Positions 35,300 to 47,388 of a stretch of DNA of 64,000 bases are shown here, piece by piece (positions within the stretch are counted from its first letter, which is position 1; every line of letters starts with the position of its first letter). Where the stretch lies: assembly GCA_036346275.1 (NCBI GenBank), contig CM070728.1:16826723-16890722 (forward strand). The letters are read 5' to 3'. The notes below the pieces were generated by a model. It had not been told where the DNA came from. It saw nothing but the letters and a program-made list of their open reading frames with translations, and ran no database searches. The translations under genes were made by a program, and so were the position numbers. This DNA comes from Otatea glauca. Lineage: Eukaryota > Streptophyta > Magnoliopsida > Poales > Poaceae.

Positions 35300-37247
35300 A
35301 CAAACAAATCGCGCCACCGCGGGAGGCGTACGGCGCAGCACCCGCTGTCGGATCTGCGCCGGCGACGCGTACGTCCGTCGGATCGTCGCGGCAGGAGGAG
35401 GAGGAGGCGGTGCTCCGGCCATTTTCCGCCTGAGAGCGCCCAGATCCGTCCCGCCGGTGAGTGCCATCCCTCTGGCTTGTGCTAGGATGGACGCTGCAGT
35501 TGGCGGGGCTACTCTGGACTCGAGATGTCGCAAAATTTTGGACTTCTGTGTACTGCTCTGAAATGAGCATCTGCGAGAGATTTCGTCTACTGTTGTTCTC
35601 GTATTCGGTTTTGCGCGTGATTCTGAGCCTGAGGATTTTCGTCGGTGAACGATGCGGGATTTGAGAATGCTTGTGATGCGTGTGTAGTTTTGTGATTTCT
35701 CTGGTACTTTTTTGGTTTTGTTTAATTGAAATGCGTGGGATTTGGGGATCCTCTAATCATGTAGGATCTCACATGCGAGGTTAGTATTTTTAAGCTGCTT
35801 TGCTATGGATTTCGCTGAATTGTTAGGGATGTATATGATTCGAGTTCGCGACTCGCGAGTTATTGGACTTGTTTTTTAGTTCCTGCTTTGTCGTTTTCCT
35901 AGTAGTGTGAAACAGTGAAGGTATCTAATAAGCTATTAGAACATTTTCATGTAGGCAGCGAGCCAGCGAGGAGGGAATTTGTCAGATGTCATTTTTTTTT
36001 CCAACTTATTATCTGTGTACGGGCAATCGTTTTGTATGCTCGTTTTGTGGGGGAGTTTGTGATTTAATTAACTGAACTGTGAAGCTTTTCCAGAGCTCGT
36101 CTCCTTTAATCCATCCTAGTTCACATGTGGTTGCATGCAACTTAAATCTACTTATGCCTGTAGTGATCAAGATCAGTTTGGGTGACAACTATTCTCTTAA
36201 TTACTGCTTTACAGACCTACCATAAGAACACCGCCTGCTGTGATCTCTCCCTTTTTAGAACAGGAAAATATTAATAGTATCTGTTTTTCTTCAAGTGATC
36301 GTTATTCACGAAGGGAAGTTGATTACATTTTCGTTTGTTCTATTTTGGTCAAGAGTAAGAGCTAGACTTCGATTTGTTATCGGCAGGGTCCGCAGAGATA
36401 TTTGTTCATGCTTATGTATGAGATGCTAAATATTCATGCCAAATGATGATACTGTAAGTCTGAGGTTGAGATCTAAGCCTACTGTCATATATAATTGGCT
36501 CCGGACCCAAATCTAGGATTAGTTCCCTGTGGTGCATTGAAGTTATTCCTGTTTGGGGTTCCTATGGCTATTGCAAAACTATTGGCAAATTTATTCTGTT
36601 CTGGTGAAAAGTGAAATCTAGATGTAAGGCTTGAGGTAATTTATACTTTAATCTACCAAGTAACTGTCCTGGCCTCCTGGGTGTATGAAATTATTGTTAC
36701 AAACTTTTGGAAGCCATGCTAACTCTTTCTTTGGCACAAGACTTCTACTAGAATAATTGAAATGAGCAAACAAATGATCCAAAGGGACTTTGTTTGGTGG
36801 AGGCAAGTTGAGTCTCTATTATGTGACGTGCTGGACAATTCACCATTTCAAATATTCATAATCTTATACCATTTACGTCAAATATTTCCTTGTGTTTTGT
36901 TTTTGTGTAATGTCTTCTGGATGGTTGTCTTTCATACTTATTTGTTTCGTCCTTATCTTACATCTTTCAATGTATGTAAGCTTGTTCTGTGCAATACATT
37001 GGTATCCATGGTTCATTTTTTTTTTCGTTTTCAGGGTATCTACTATCTGGTATCTACCACTCAATTGTGTGATAAAGTGCTTCCAGTTATGCAGAAGGTG
37101 TGAAACCATCTTCATATATAGCCTCCTGTTGATTGCTCGGCGATCAGTTTGGAAGACTCGTCTTTCTTCCTCTTGCTGCCTGTTTGTTCCTTTAGTGGAG
37201 CACATGAGAGGAGGAAGCCGATAAAGGCAGCTCCTTTCAGCTAATCT
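35300..37247 (+). promoter_or_regulatory. 5' leader of PI4K gamma with leader intron and two uORFs
   Basis: A GC-rich first exon ends at 35456 before a strong donor (CCG then GTGAGTGCC). A pyrimidine-rich acceptor TTCGTTTTCAG ends at 37034. The resulting intron of about 1578 bp would leave 213 nt of exon 2 before the start codon. Two short upstream reading frames precede it: ATG at 37089 (4 codons plus stop) and ATG at 37204 (6 codons plus stop). Leader introns often raise expression in plants, and uORFs usually dampen translation. The transcription start is not determined. Confidence 0.6.
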
Positions 37248-39203
37248 ATGTCCAGGGACTTGGATTGTCCTGTTCAGACACAAATGGCTGTTGCTGTCCT
37301 CGATCGGAGCTTCAGCAGTGAATATCCTGCAAGCAGCAGAACCGAGGGGAGATTATTGAGCTGGAAGAGAGTCTTTGTCCAAACTGACAATGGTTCTGTC
37401 ATGGGCATCGAATTGGAGAGGGGAGAAAATGCACACACTGTGAAAAAAAAGCTGCAGATAGCCCTCAATGTACCCACAGAGGAGAGCTCTCTGACCTTTG
37501 GTGATCTGGTTTTGAACAATGATCTCAGCAGTATTCGCAATGACTCGCCGTTGCTTCTCACAAGGAATCAGATGCATCGGAGTAGCTCTACGCCTTGCCT
37601 CTCTCCTACTGGAAAGGATGTGCGACAGCGAGATCGGAGTGGGCCCATTGAAATCCTTGGATGTTCAAGCCCTTCCTCTCGGATGAAGCAACTTGCCAAG
37701 GATGTTATGAAAGCCATAAGGAATGGAGTTGACCCCGTAGCTGTTAACAGTGGGATGGGAGGTGCCTACTACTTCAAGAATATTTGGGGTGAACGTGTTG
37801 CAATTGTCAAGCCAACTGATGAGGAACCATTTGCTCCAAATAATCCTAAAGGCTTTGTGGGGAAGGCCCTTGGACAGCCAGGCCTCAAAAGATCTGTACG
37901 GGTTGGTGAGACTGGGTTCCGAGAGGTTGCTGCTTATCTCCTTGACTATGGCAACTATGCAAATGTTCCTCCCACCATGCTTGTCAAGATCACACACACC
38001 GTGTTCAATGTGAATGATACTGTTGGCTGCAGAAGTACATTTTTCCACAACAAATCACAGGCTGTGAGCAAGATTGCATCATTGCAGCAGTTCATCCCTC
38101 ATGATTTTGATGCCAGTGACCATGGGACATCAAGCTTCCCTGTATCTGCAGTGCACAGGATTGGCATACTTGACATCAGAATCTTCAACACAGACAGGCA
38201 CGCGGGAAATCTCCTGGTCAGGAAGCTTGGTCCTGGTGCTGACAATTTTGGAGTGCAGACTGAACTCATTCCTATTGACCATGGTCTTTGCCTGCCAGAG
38301 TGTCTAGAAGACCCATACTTTGAATGGATCCACTGGCCGCAGGCATCCATCCCTTTCTCTGATGAGGAGCTTGAATACATTGCAAATCTGGATCCTGTAA
38401 AAGATGCTGAAATGCTTCGCATGAGGCTGCCCGTGATACGTGAGGCATGCCTGAGGGTGCTGGTGCTGTCAACTACACTTCTCAAGGAAGCTGCAGCGTT
38501 TGGCCTGTGCTTGTCAGAAATAGGAGAGATGATGAGCAGGCAGTTCACTGGGAAAGAAGAAGAGCCAAGTGAGCTTGAGCTTCTCTGCATGGAGGCAAGG
38601 AAGTGGGTTGGGGAAAGAGAACTATTTCGTCCAGAAGTTGGAGTTGAAGATGACGATGATGACTTCACCCAGTTCTCTCTCGACAACGAGGATGATTCGG
38701 ATGCATTTGAAGCACTATCTTTCAGTAAGTTTGGGTCCATGAAGGCAAGTTCCAGGAATCCACTGTCAAAGTTAGATGAGTGTGACGAGGAATATGAGGA
38801 GGATGGGTATGACAAGGAGACGATCAAGGATGATACCGACACCTTGAGTGGTGCATTTCCTAAGCAGATTCCTTCTGTCTCAAAGTTGTCAGTGTCGCTG
38901 AAGGGGCTTGGTTTTGTTGGGAAAGCTAAAGCCTACCATAGAGGTGTTGCAAAGAGCAAGGCGACCTCTAAAACTAACTATAGTGGCGAAGGTAGTAAGC
39001 ATCAATCCGGGAGCAGGAGCGCGAATGAGCTGCTCCCCCCCAGCGCCAGTTTTGTGAAGCTGTCTGACATGGGCCCTCAGGAGTGGAGTGCATTCCTCGA
39101 CAAGTTCCATGAGCTGCTCCCGAGCGCTTTCCGAGCCCTGAAGCATGCCGCTGGTGGCGTCCCGCGTTCATTGCAGAGGCTGGGCGCTTCCTGCCAGTTT
39201 TGA
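37248..39203 (+). CDS. Phosphatidylinositol 4-kinase gamma / ubiquitin-like domain kinase
   Basis: One uninterrupted frame of 651 codons. Residues about 40-107 form a ubiquitin-like fold region (RVFVQTDNGSVMGIELERGE, LTFGDLVL). Residues about 165-455 are the PI3/4-kinase domain. It has RVAIVKPTDEEP with the likely ATP-binding lysine near 188, the catalytic loop FNTDRHAGNLLV (Asp316, Asn321) and the metal-binding PIDHG (Asp344). An acidic stretch (EDDDDDF, about 467-473) and a basic, serine-rich tail follow. This is the plant PI4K gamma type with a single ubiquitin-like domain. Arabidopsis members of this family show protein Ser/Thr kinase activity and bind proteasome-related proteins, so lipid kinase activity is uncertain. 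The first ATG is preferred because the N-terminus reads SRDLDCPVQTQMAVAV, like other plant members. All key residues are present. Confidence 0.93.
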   Translation: MSRDLDCPVQTQMAVAVLDRSFSSEYPASSRTEGRLLSWKRVFVQTDNGSVMGIELERGENAHTVKKKLQIALNVPTEESSLTFGDLVLNNDLSSIRNDSPLLLTRNQMHRSSSTPCLSPTGKDVRQRDRSGPIEILGCSSPSSRMKQLAKDVMKAIRNGVDPVAVNSGMGGAYYFKNIWGERVAIVKPTDEEPFAPNNPKGFVGKALGQPGLKRSVRVGETGFREVAAYLLDYGNYANVPPTMLVKITHTVFNVNDTVGCRSTFFHNKSQAVSKIASLQQFIPHDFDASDHGTSSFPVSAVHRIGILDIRIFNTDRHAGNLLVRKLGPGADNFGVQTELIPIDHGLCLPECLEDPYFEWIHWPQASIPFSDEELEYIANLDPVKDAEMLRMRLPVIREACLRVLVLSTTLLKEAAAFGLCLSEIGEMMSRQFTGKEEEPSELELLCMEARKWVGERELFRPEVGVEDDDDDFTQFSLDNEDDSDAFEALSFSKFGSMKASSRNPLSKLDECDEEYEEDGYDKETIKDDTDTLSGAFPKQIPSVSKLSVSLKGLGFVGKAKAYHRGVAKSKATSKTNYSGEGSKHQSGSRSANELLPPSASFVKLSDMGPQEWSAFLDKFHELLPSAFRALKHAAGGVPRSLQRLGASCQF

Positions 39204-39929
39204 AGTAGTACAGAAGAAGCTATACGCCAATGTAATGTAGATCGAACTCAGGTGTGTTGCAGTTGGTGTCCGAGTCGCGGCAGCGCCAACGGCAGCAGCT
39301 CTACGCTTGTAGGTGTTTGGGCTTTGGAGAAGATAGAGGTGGTTCGAGAATAAGACCGTCCTTGACATATGAGCTTGCAGGAGTGTGTGTTGTGCTTGTG
39401 CATAGTTTTGACATATGAGACGAGTCTTTGATGTATATACGAGTACCTCTCAATGCCAGGCTCGGCCTCGGCTGGTACCTGGTGGTGGTGAGTGTTGCCG
39501 GCATCGCCGGTGTTTCGGCCTTGCCACTGTACCATTTTGACGCTCACCATGATATGCACCTGGATATTGGCTACACTACATATATGCATACGGTATACAT
39601 ATCAACTGTTTATATCTGTGCGTGTTGCTCTGCCTTGCTGCTTTTGTTGCGCAAGTCGGTGAGATCCGTTGATATGAACGAACGATCTGGAACTTGCTCC
39701 AGAAAATGTCAAAGAAGAACTCCATGTGCTGCAGGAACTTGGATGATTGGCTTGTTTCATCATCAGCGTGGGGCCCATGCCTTACATCCAGATATGTTTT
39801 CCCAAGACGAAATGTTGTCACTTGCTATTATTAATAGTGTTGTAATATCCCAGTGATATCTAATTACAAAAGCACCAATCTTTTGACTGGGTTGTTATCT
39901 ACTTCAACGTATGCACCTGGAGAGTTTTA
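39204..39929 (+). other. 3' UTR and downstream region of the kinase gene
   Basis: AATGTAATG near 39229 and AATAAG near 39347 are possible polyadenylation elements. No further gene is recognised. The frames at 39428-39856 lack motifs. Confidence 0.4.
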
Positions 39930-40190
39930 GGTATGTTTGGTTTGATGTCTAAGGTTGTCACAATTAACTTTAATCACGTCACAGTTTCTTAAATAGTTGT
40001 TTAGTTCATTGTCGTAATTATGATTTGCCGTGATTTGTTAGTCCTATAAACCACATGTCATAGACTTAAATTATTGCCTAACTTTGCTAAACTTATGGCT
40101 AATAAATTTGTTGACCATATTTTTTATAGCATGCCTCATTTTACCTTAAGTTTAATTATAGTAAAGTTGGCCATAAACTAAATAGGCCCT
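39930..40190. mobile_element. Tourist/hAT-like MITE
   Basis: The left GGTATGTTTGGTTTGATG and the right, inverted, GGGCCTATTTAGTTTATGG are typical imperfect ends of GGCC-TGTTTGGTT MITEs. TTA precedes the left end and TGA follows the right, so the trinucleotide duplication is imperfect. The interior is AT rich and non-coding. Confidence 0.5.
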
Positions 40191-41860
40191 GATTTGGGAC
40201 CGTCTCTGATATCGACGTCATCCTGTACGCACTGAAGATTGTCGTCACCGTGGGTTGTTATCCACAACAGAAGTGACCTTTCATGCCCTTTTTTCCCATC
40301 AGGTTAGGTGGCGGGTCCGTCTCAGGAGCAAGAGATCAAAGTGGAGGATGCTTTCCATCAGCTAGGCTGGAAATGAGATAATACTAAGGTTCCGTTTAGC
40401 TTGGTATTCTTATTTTTTTTAGCTTCTACTTCTAATTACCTGAGAATTCACTTCTCTCAGAATCTAGATCTGCCTTAGCAAAGTATTTGACTAGCAGGTT
40501 GACTTTAAAAACAATAAGAGATAAGATTGGAGACAAATAGATATTGCTATCCTTTTTTGTAACACTTTAAGTTTATTTGCGTATTACTCCTTTGTATTTA
40601 TACATAAATTTATGGATTTTTTTGTAATTGTTTGCAAGACCATATGAATGTATATAAAATCATTTTTGGAAAATTAATGAGCTGCATTGTATGACTGTAC
40701 AACTGAGGTCAAGTTCTATAGAGAGAGAGATGAACATCCCCCTGTTTTCAAGCCACTGCTTCCATTTTCAGTGTCACAGCTTCTTAGGCTCCGCGTCGAT
40801 TCCTTGCTCTGGCACCTTCCTTGGCTTGCATGTGAATTGAAGCGCATCATCTTGTAGCCTCTTTCTCTGCAACCCATTGGCACCGTATGAATCTTTGCTG
40901 TCGCCTCTGCTCATCGTTAGCCAGCCACTCCATCGCTACACCACCCGGTGTGCTCCTGGTAGCCCCTAGATTCCAGTGCGTTAGTTAAGTCGTAAGGTTT
41001 AGCCTCGAAACATCTTCAACACCATAGCTGAAATTTCTTTGCAACTGTCGCATTCATGTAAATTATTTTTCTACGGACATCCTACGGAGGATTTACATCA
41101 ATCCTATAGGCAATGAATTGCACTACAACCATGCAATGGTAATAAAATTCTCTTTATTGCAGCAGTGAACAACTAGAATCATACAATCGGTGGTTGATGC
41201 TAGCAGCAATATATCACATTGCCTCAATACCTTACGGAAAACGAAAAAAATGGACTCCAACCAACATCACAAGTACTAATTACTTGATGCTAGCTGATCT
41301 GCTATCTGTTACAATCATCAATGCACATAAGCATATCCAACTCTGAGCAAAAATGTCCTCCTGACCAAAAACTATTACACATCACATAATTGAACACAAC
41401 GAAACTAACAATTACACATATCACATTGTCTGAAAATTTATACATTTGTGAATATTTTACAATCTCTAAACATTTACAACTCTGAACAAATATACATTTC
41501 ACAATTAAATCAGGTGTATTTGAAACTACAATGATGTGTAGTTTCTATCAAACTACCGCCACCACTCAGGATATAGGATGCATCCAAAAAAGTAACACAT
41601 TGATCTATACTGATGACAGCTCATCGTCAAGTCAAAACTCATATACAGATTGATGGTCCATGGACAAGCAAGTAGTATCAAGCAAAAATTGTCCATGAAT
41701 TGATCTACTTTGCACTCAAAATCAATCTACTCAGATTTCAGGCATCATCCGCAATCAAGTGAACACATCATTTGCATAGGAGGAATTTTGTCCTCGAAGA
41801 TATTCATGAAGCAGCAATTTGATCTCACAACATGGCTTGTGTGAGGAACTCCGCAGATAG
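40191..41860. other. Intergenic, no gene recognised
   Basis: AT-rich, with a GTTCCGTTTAGCTTGGTA string near 40389 that looks like one MITE end without a partner. No domain was seen on either strand. Confidence 0.4.
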
Positions 41861-41896
41861 ATAATTTAGCTCACATGGTCAGACAAACAAACCTCA

Positions 41897-42093
41897 TAAG
41901 TGGGCTTGAGCTGCTGATACAAATCATTGATAGTCACTCTAGGTGCCATTTCAACAAACATAACTCTAGGTGCCATTTCAACAAACATAGTAGATTGCAT
42001 CCCGTGTGTCTGTTCAACATATAGGTAAAGCATTTGATTTAGCAACTGAATTCCACACATTATTGGTACAGTGCAGCATAGAAGGAACTGCAC
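41897..42093 (-). other. Exon-like open segment of unknown gene
   Basis: On the minus strand an open stretch follows a possible acceptor (ATAACTCCAG, ending at about 42094). It ends at a possible donor (TATGAG then GTTTGT). It encodes MLYLYVEQTHGMQSTMFVEM, then APRVMFVEMAPRV, then TINDLYQQLKPTYE. A 27-bp perfect tandem duplication (41936-41962 and 41963-41989) adds a second MFVEMAPRV without breaking the frame. I do not recognise the family. It could be a relic exon of a gene cut by the copia insertion beginning 12 bp away. Confidence 0.3.
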
Positions 42094-42104
42094 CTGGAGT
42101 TATA

Positions 42105-42268
42105 TGTTAGACAGTAAGTCTTATATAAGAGATTGCTAGTTGACTTGTATAGAGATTGCTAGCCTTGTATAGATATTGCGTTATATAGGCTTTCCTTCTA
42201 TACCCTCATGTATATGTATATATACTGGCACATTGGCCTCATGTTCAATACAAGTGCTATTTATAACA
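42105..42268 (+). repeat. 5' LTR of the copia element
   Basis: 164 bp, starting TGTTAGACAGTAAG and ending TTTATAACA. Followed two bases later by the initiator-tRNA primer site. TACCCTCATGTATATGTATA near the centre matches the 3' LTR. Confidence 0.92.
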
Positions 42269-42976
42269 TATTATCAGAGCCAATTTAGATTTACTTTTTT
42301 TTGGCGTTGCACTTGCGCCGTTCGTTCCTTCTTCGGGGGTTCTTCTGACGCCGGTCGGCTCTTCGTCGTCGATCTTGTTCGCGCGTCTTGCTGGCCGCCT
42401 GTCGGATCTGCTCCCTCCGTGCCTTCTTGTCGCCGCCGGACGTCGTACTTCGCCTACGTTGGTCACCTTGGCCGATGCCAGCCGACGACAACCATCGAGC
42501 CTTCTCGGCCACCTACTAGCTCGAGCTTTCCCAGCCGAGCTTTCCTGGCCACCGACGACGCCTGCCCGAGCCCGGTGATTCTCTGTTTGCTGACGCCTAG
42601 GGTTCCTGGCCAAGCTTATTTCCTGGTTGCCGACAACGCCTACCTGAGCTTGACGATTCTCCATTGGCTGACACCCGCCCGACGCCGGCCACGACGCCAC
42701 TTCAGGTGCTCCGGCCACTCCGGGTTGCATCCATCGGCATCTTCCTTGGCCGCCTTCACTGCTTCGTGCAACGTCGGCCACCTCCAGCGCACACCGTGGC
42801 CTCCGCTCCTTCGCTTCAGCTAACGCTGCCGCCGGCCACCGCTCTGAGCTTCCTTTGCGCGCTCGTGAAGAATAGCCCGTGACCGAGAGACTCGATCGGA
42901 CTTGAAGTTACCTGAGTGAACCAAGCCGGACTCCAACTAAAGTTTAGTCGGGCCCAAAATAAATAAATAAATAAAA

Positions 42977-43888
42977 ATGTCATCATCTTCAGGTTCTTCT
43001 TCGGGCACCGTCTCTAGTCCTCGCTACTCGGTTATTTTTTATGGTCTTAATTATCGAGACTTGATTCTCCGTATGTGCCTTCACATGCGTGGTCAGCGTC
43101 TGTGGGAGTTTATTACAGACGAGCTATCATGTCCTCCTCGTCCTGCTCCCTCTGCCACGCTTGTTATTCTCAAGGAGGCCGATGATGCCGCTCAATAGAA
43201 GGCCTTCGATGACTATACTGATGCTGTGGAGTCTTTTCAGACTCAATTTACTGTATACAAGATATGGATTGATGAAGATGCTTGTGCCTCTGCTATTTTG
43301 GTTGCTAGCATGGAGGTGCATCACACTGGTGATATTGTCACTTTATCTTGGACACAGTTGATGTGGGCGCATCTTCGCGAGCTCTATGAGTCTGCTGGCG
43401 ATTCTTTGTATCGTGCTGGTGTGCGACAGGAGCAGTCACTGCAACAGGGTGATTCTACCATAGATGAGTTCTATACATAGCTGTCCTTGGTGTGGCGTCA
43501 ACTTGATTCTCTTGGACCGGAGGTTTGCCACACTTGCCAATGTTGTCAACGTCAGCACTCTCATTTGGAGTTTCGTCGCATCTACGACTTCCTGACACGT
43601 CTTCGGGCTAAGTTTGAGCAAATTCGTGCCCAGCTGCTTGCTCGCCATCCTCGTGTGACCTTGTTGGAGGCTCTTGCAGCTATTCGTACTGAGGAGACTC
43701 GTCTTCATGGTGCGGGCTTGCTAGTAACTCCTTCAGTGTTGGCTACTGGGGGTGGAGGGCTTCACTACACCTACTACAACAAGAACGGACATGTAGAGCA
43801 GTTCTGTTATCAGAAGAAGAAGGATCTTACTCGTCAAGGTGGACGCCCTTCTAAGGGCACTGGACTCTTGGGCGTCTTTCCTCAGTAG
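42977..43888 (+). pseudogene. Copia gag, broken
   Basis: The frame begins MSSSSGSSSGTVSSPRYSVI and runs through a capsid-like region (QRLWEFITDEL, YTDAVESFQTQFTVYKIW). It ends in a degenerate zinc knuckle (YYNKNGHVEQFCYQKKK) whose first cysteines are replaced. In-frame TAG codons at 43196, 43478 and 43886 each sit where glutamine is expected. A GC-rich 700-bp leader precedes it; frames there (42176-42823) are not gag. Confidence 0.8.
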
Positions 43889-44019
43889 ACCTCTGCTAGT
43901 TCTGACTCCAATCGAGAGATTCTTACGCTGCTACGTCGCATGGCTGTCTCTGCATCGTCAGGTTCTGCTGGTTCTGCCACTCAGTCTTCCAATGAGACCC
44001 CACCATCCACATACTCTTT

Positions 44020-45175
44020 AGGTATCTCACCATGGATTCTTGACTCTGGTGCTTCTTTTCATATGACATCTGATACCACGAATCTTCATTCCATTCACCC
44101 TCTCGCTGCTCCAATCACTGTTTAGACCGCAGATGGTACCTCTCTTTATGTTGCAGGATGAGGCACTATTTTGTTTTCCTCTTTTTATATTCCTGATGTT
44201 TCTCATGTTCATAAATTGACCATGCAGCTCATGTCCGCTAGCCAGCTCACTTATCATGGCTACAATGTTATCCTTGATTCTCACTCTTGCTGTGTTCAGG
44301 ATCGCTGCACGGGGGTTTTGGTTGGTACTGGCCCTCACCGTCATGACTCTCAGCGTCTTTGAGAACTTGACTGGCTTCGTCTTCCTTCCGCTGCCTCTGC
44401 CAGTCTCTCCGTCTCCTCCACTGCTTCTACCTCCGCTGCATCTTCCACCGGATCATTTACTCAGTGGCATCATCGTTTGGGTCATCTTTGTAGTTCACGT
44501 TTGTCTTCTTTAGTCCGTCGTGGACTTTTAGGATCTGTGTCTGGTGATACCTCTTTAGATTTTGCGGGTTGTAAGCTTGATAAGCATATACAACTCCCCT
44601 ATCCTTTCGGTCAGTCTATGTCCCAGCGTCTTTTTGATCTTGTTCATTCTGATATTTAAAGTCTGACTCATTTTGTTTCAAAAGGTTATAAATATTATAT
44701 TCTTTTTATAGATGATTTCTCTCGTCACACCTGGATATATTTTATGTCTTCTCGTAGCGAGGCTTTATCCATCTATAACAATTTTGCCACTATGATCCAT
44801 ATTCAGTTTGACTCTCCCATTTGAGTTTTTCGTGTTGACTCGGTAAGGGAGTATTTGTCAAGAGCCCTTCGTACTTTTCTTTCTGAGCAAGTCACTCTTT
44901 CTCAGTTTTTCTGTCCTGGTGCTAATGCTCAAAATGGTGTGGCTGAGCGCAAACATCATCATCTTCTTGAGACGGCTCGTGCTCTTTTATTTGCCTTCGA
45001 TGTTCCACCTCATTTCTGGGTTGAGGCTATTTCCACTGCCACGTACTTAATTAATATTCAGCCTTCTTCTGCTCTTCAGGGTGGGATTCCAGTGGAGCGT
45101 CTTTATGGCATGCCTCCTGATTATTTTAGTCTTCGCCTCTTTGGGTGTGTGCTATGTCCTCCTTGCACCTCGTGA
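44020..45175 (+). pseudogene. Copia protease and integrase, broken
   Basis: Protease is marked by SPWILDSGASFHMTSD (about 44029), with the DSGA catalytic triad. Integrase starts with a zinc-binding WHHRLGHL (about 44469) and continues with FIDDFSRHTWIYF (44706) and ANAQNGVAERKHHHLLETAR (44922-44981). The region of the second catalytic aspartate reads RVDSVREYLSRAL. TGA at 44159, 44360 and 44822 fit CGA arginine codons, and TAG at 44123 fits CAG. The integrase C-terminus shifts frame near 45155. Confidence 0.85.
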
Positions 45176-45848
45176 ACGCACCAAACTGATCGCTCAGTCT
45201 ATTGAGTGTGTTTTTCTGGGCTATCTATAGTGCTGAGCATAAGGGATATCGTTGTTGGGATCCTGTTGGTCGACGGATATAGATCTCTCGGGATGTTACT
45301 TTTGATGAGTCTCGTCCGTTCTACCCTCGTCCTTTTTCCACTCCAGCATCTTCTGTCGAGCCTCTTTCTTTCCTGACTTTTCCTGATACTCCAGTTGTCA
45401 CTTTTCCTTCTCCACATTGGCGTCTCCTTCTACGTCGGACGCTCCACAAGAGTCTTCCCCTCCAGTGCCTCCAAATGTTTCTTCTGACATTATTCCTTCT
45501 TATCCTCTATACTACACTTGTCGTCCGCGAGTTGACAATTCTTTTGATGTGCCATCTTCTCTTGCTGAGTCACCTTCTTCAGTGCCTCCTCGCTACGCTC
45601 TTCACGATCGTTAGTCTATTCGGCCTCCTGAGCACCTTGGTTTTGCTGGTGCAGTTCTTGTCAAGCTGACTTCTTACCACGATGCTGTTATTCGTCATGA
45701 ATGGTAGAAGATCTTGCTACCCTTGAGCGCACTGGCACGTGTGATCTTATGCTCCTTGCTCCACGTGTCTGTCCCATTACATGCAAGTGGTCTATAAGGT
45801 TAAGACTCGCTCTGATGGTTCTCTTGAGCGCTACAAGGCTCGTCTTGT

Positions 45849-47383
45849 TGTAGGATCAAGGATAAATAATTTTTTCAACTCTAATTGCAATAAATAAAAT
45901 TACTAAGCAAGAATTGCAATTTGAGACAATTGAGCCTAAATTCTCTAGAGTTCACTAAGTGCTCCAACAATCTAAGTATAAGCAAGATATAATTCTAGGG
46001 ACAAGAATAATACACTTAAATTGTTAGAAATGTAAATTGTACTCAAGAAAAGAAAAGTTTAAACCACAAGAGAATGAGACACAAGAATTTATCCACGTTG
46101 AGGTGACTTGAACAACTTCAAGCCGGCTCCAATCACTTAAGCCTTCCTCGATCACTATGGTAGTTCTTCCCCGCTCTGGGTAGGCAAACTTCGGCCTTCA
46201 CAATTTGCCAGGGCTTCTCACAACCTTCGTCGAGAAGCTCACCACGCACTAATGCCTTCAAGCCGTCTAGGAGGCAGCAACCTCCAAGAGAATAGAGTAA
46301 TGACGCTTACTTGAGGATGGATCAAGTGTCTAAATGGCTCAAATCTATATGCAACACTTGAATGCCTTTTGCTCACTCAAAAATGAGAATTTAATGCACT
46401 TGTAAGCAAAAGAGACTTGCTAGAGCTCAATATGTATTCAATGAGTGACCAAGAGCTTCTACTATGTAGGTGTGGGGGTATTTATAACCCCCACCCACTA
46501 TTCCAACCGTTGGGGAGAGAGATCCTGAAAAATCAGGAAATCCAATACTACCGGCGTGCAAAACCCAGTAGTACTGCCCCTGTCTCAACGGTCGATTTTG
46601 AGCATTTAGTACGGCGGGAAATAACCGTTGGAAGAGGTCCGGTACTACCGCCACACAAAGTGCGGTAGTACCGACTTTTCTGGAGATATCGGCTCAAAAC
46701 AACTCGTTTTGAGAAAAGAGTACTGCTACATAAAGCTCGGTACTACCGAATTTTGACTTGCGGTAGTACCGCTTCAAAGAACAATGCTCAAAACACCCCT
46801 TTCTGGAAATAAGCTATCGATCAAGTATATCGATACTACCGCTCTTGCGGTAGTACTGCACTTTTAACGTTAGTAGTTCCGATAATGAACACCAGGGGAA
46901 TTCTAAAAAGTGTTTCTCTGGAAAATAAGTACCGCAGTACAAACTGCGGTACTACAATGAATATAACTGCGGTAGTACCGGTAGTCCTGAAAAATGAATT
47001 TTGTTTTGAAGCTCATGTTCTAATGCAACTAGAGAAGATTAACCTTCAAAAATTTGAGCCATTTGACACTTTGATCACCATCAAACTACTAGTCATTATT
47101 CCCCCTTGATAGTACGGTATTTAACCTATTAATCCGATCTTTTTACTCCTAGCTCCAAGATCGGTAAAAGCTAAAATAAAATCTCCTTAAATCACATATA
47201 CCTTGTCCTTGATCTTTTGGTTCCTTTCGATGAACATCTTTTCTTGCATGAACTTCAATCTTTCTCAAAGTCCTAACACGAGGACCAATCTATTCTTACA
47301 TACTTAAAGAGAAATTGTTAGTCCTTTAACACAATTGTCATTAATTACCAAAACTTAATTAAAATAGGGGCCTAGATGCTTCA
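45849..47383 (-). mobile_element. Solo LTR nested in the copia reverse transcriptase
   Basis: A 1535-bp segment with TG...CA ends (minus strand: TGAAGCATCTAGGCCCC to GATCCTACA). It is flanked by a perfect CTTGT duplication (45844-45848 and 47384-47388). Removing the segment and one CTTGT restores the copia reading RLVVHGFQQEHG. On the minus strand it has TTATAAATACCCC, a promoter-like TATA region, near 46475. About fourteen GGTACTACCG/CGGTAGTACC-type motifs in both orientations cluster at 46540-46990. There is no internal domain, so only the LTR remains. Its parent element is not in this window. Confidence 0.93.
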
Positions 47384-47388
47384 CTTGT

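Noticed and set aside
38099..38842. 247-codon minus-strand frame
   Set aside because: It is the antisense shadow of the PI4K gamma coding region.
42176..42823. 215-codon frame overlapping the copia 5' LTR
   Set aside because: It spans LTR and leader sequence upstream of gag and has no gag motif.
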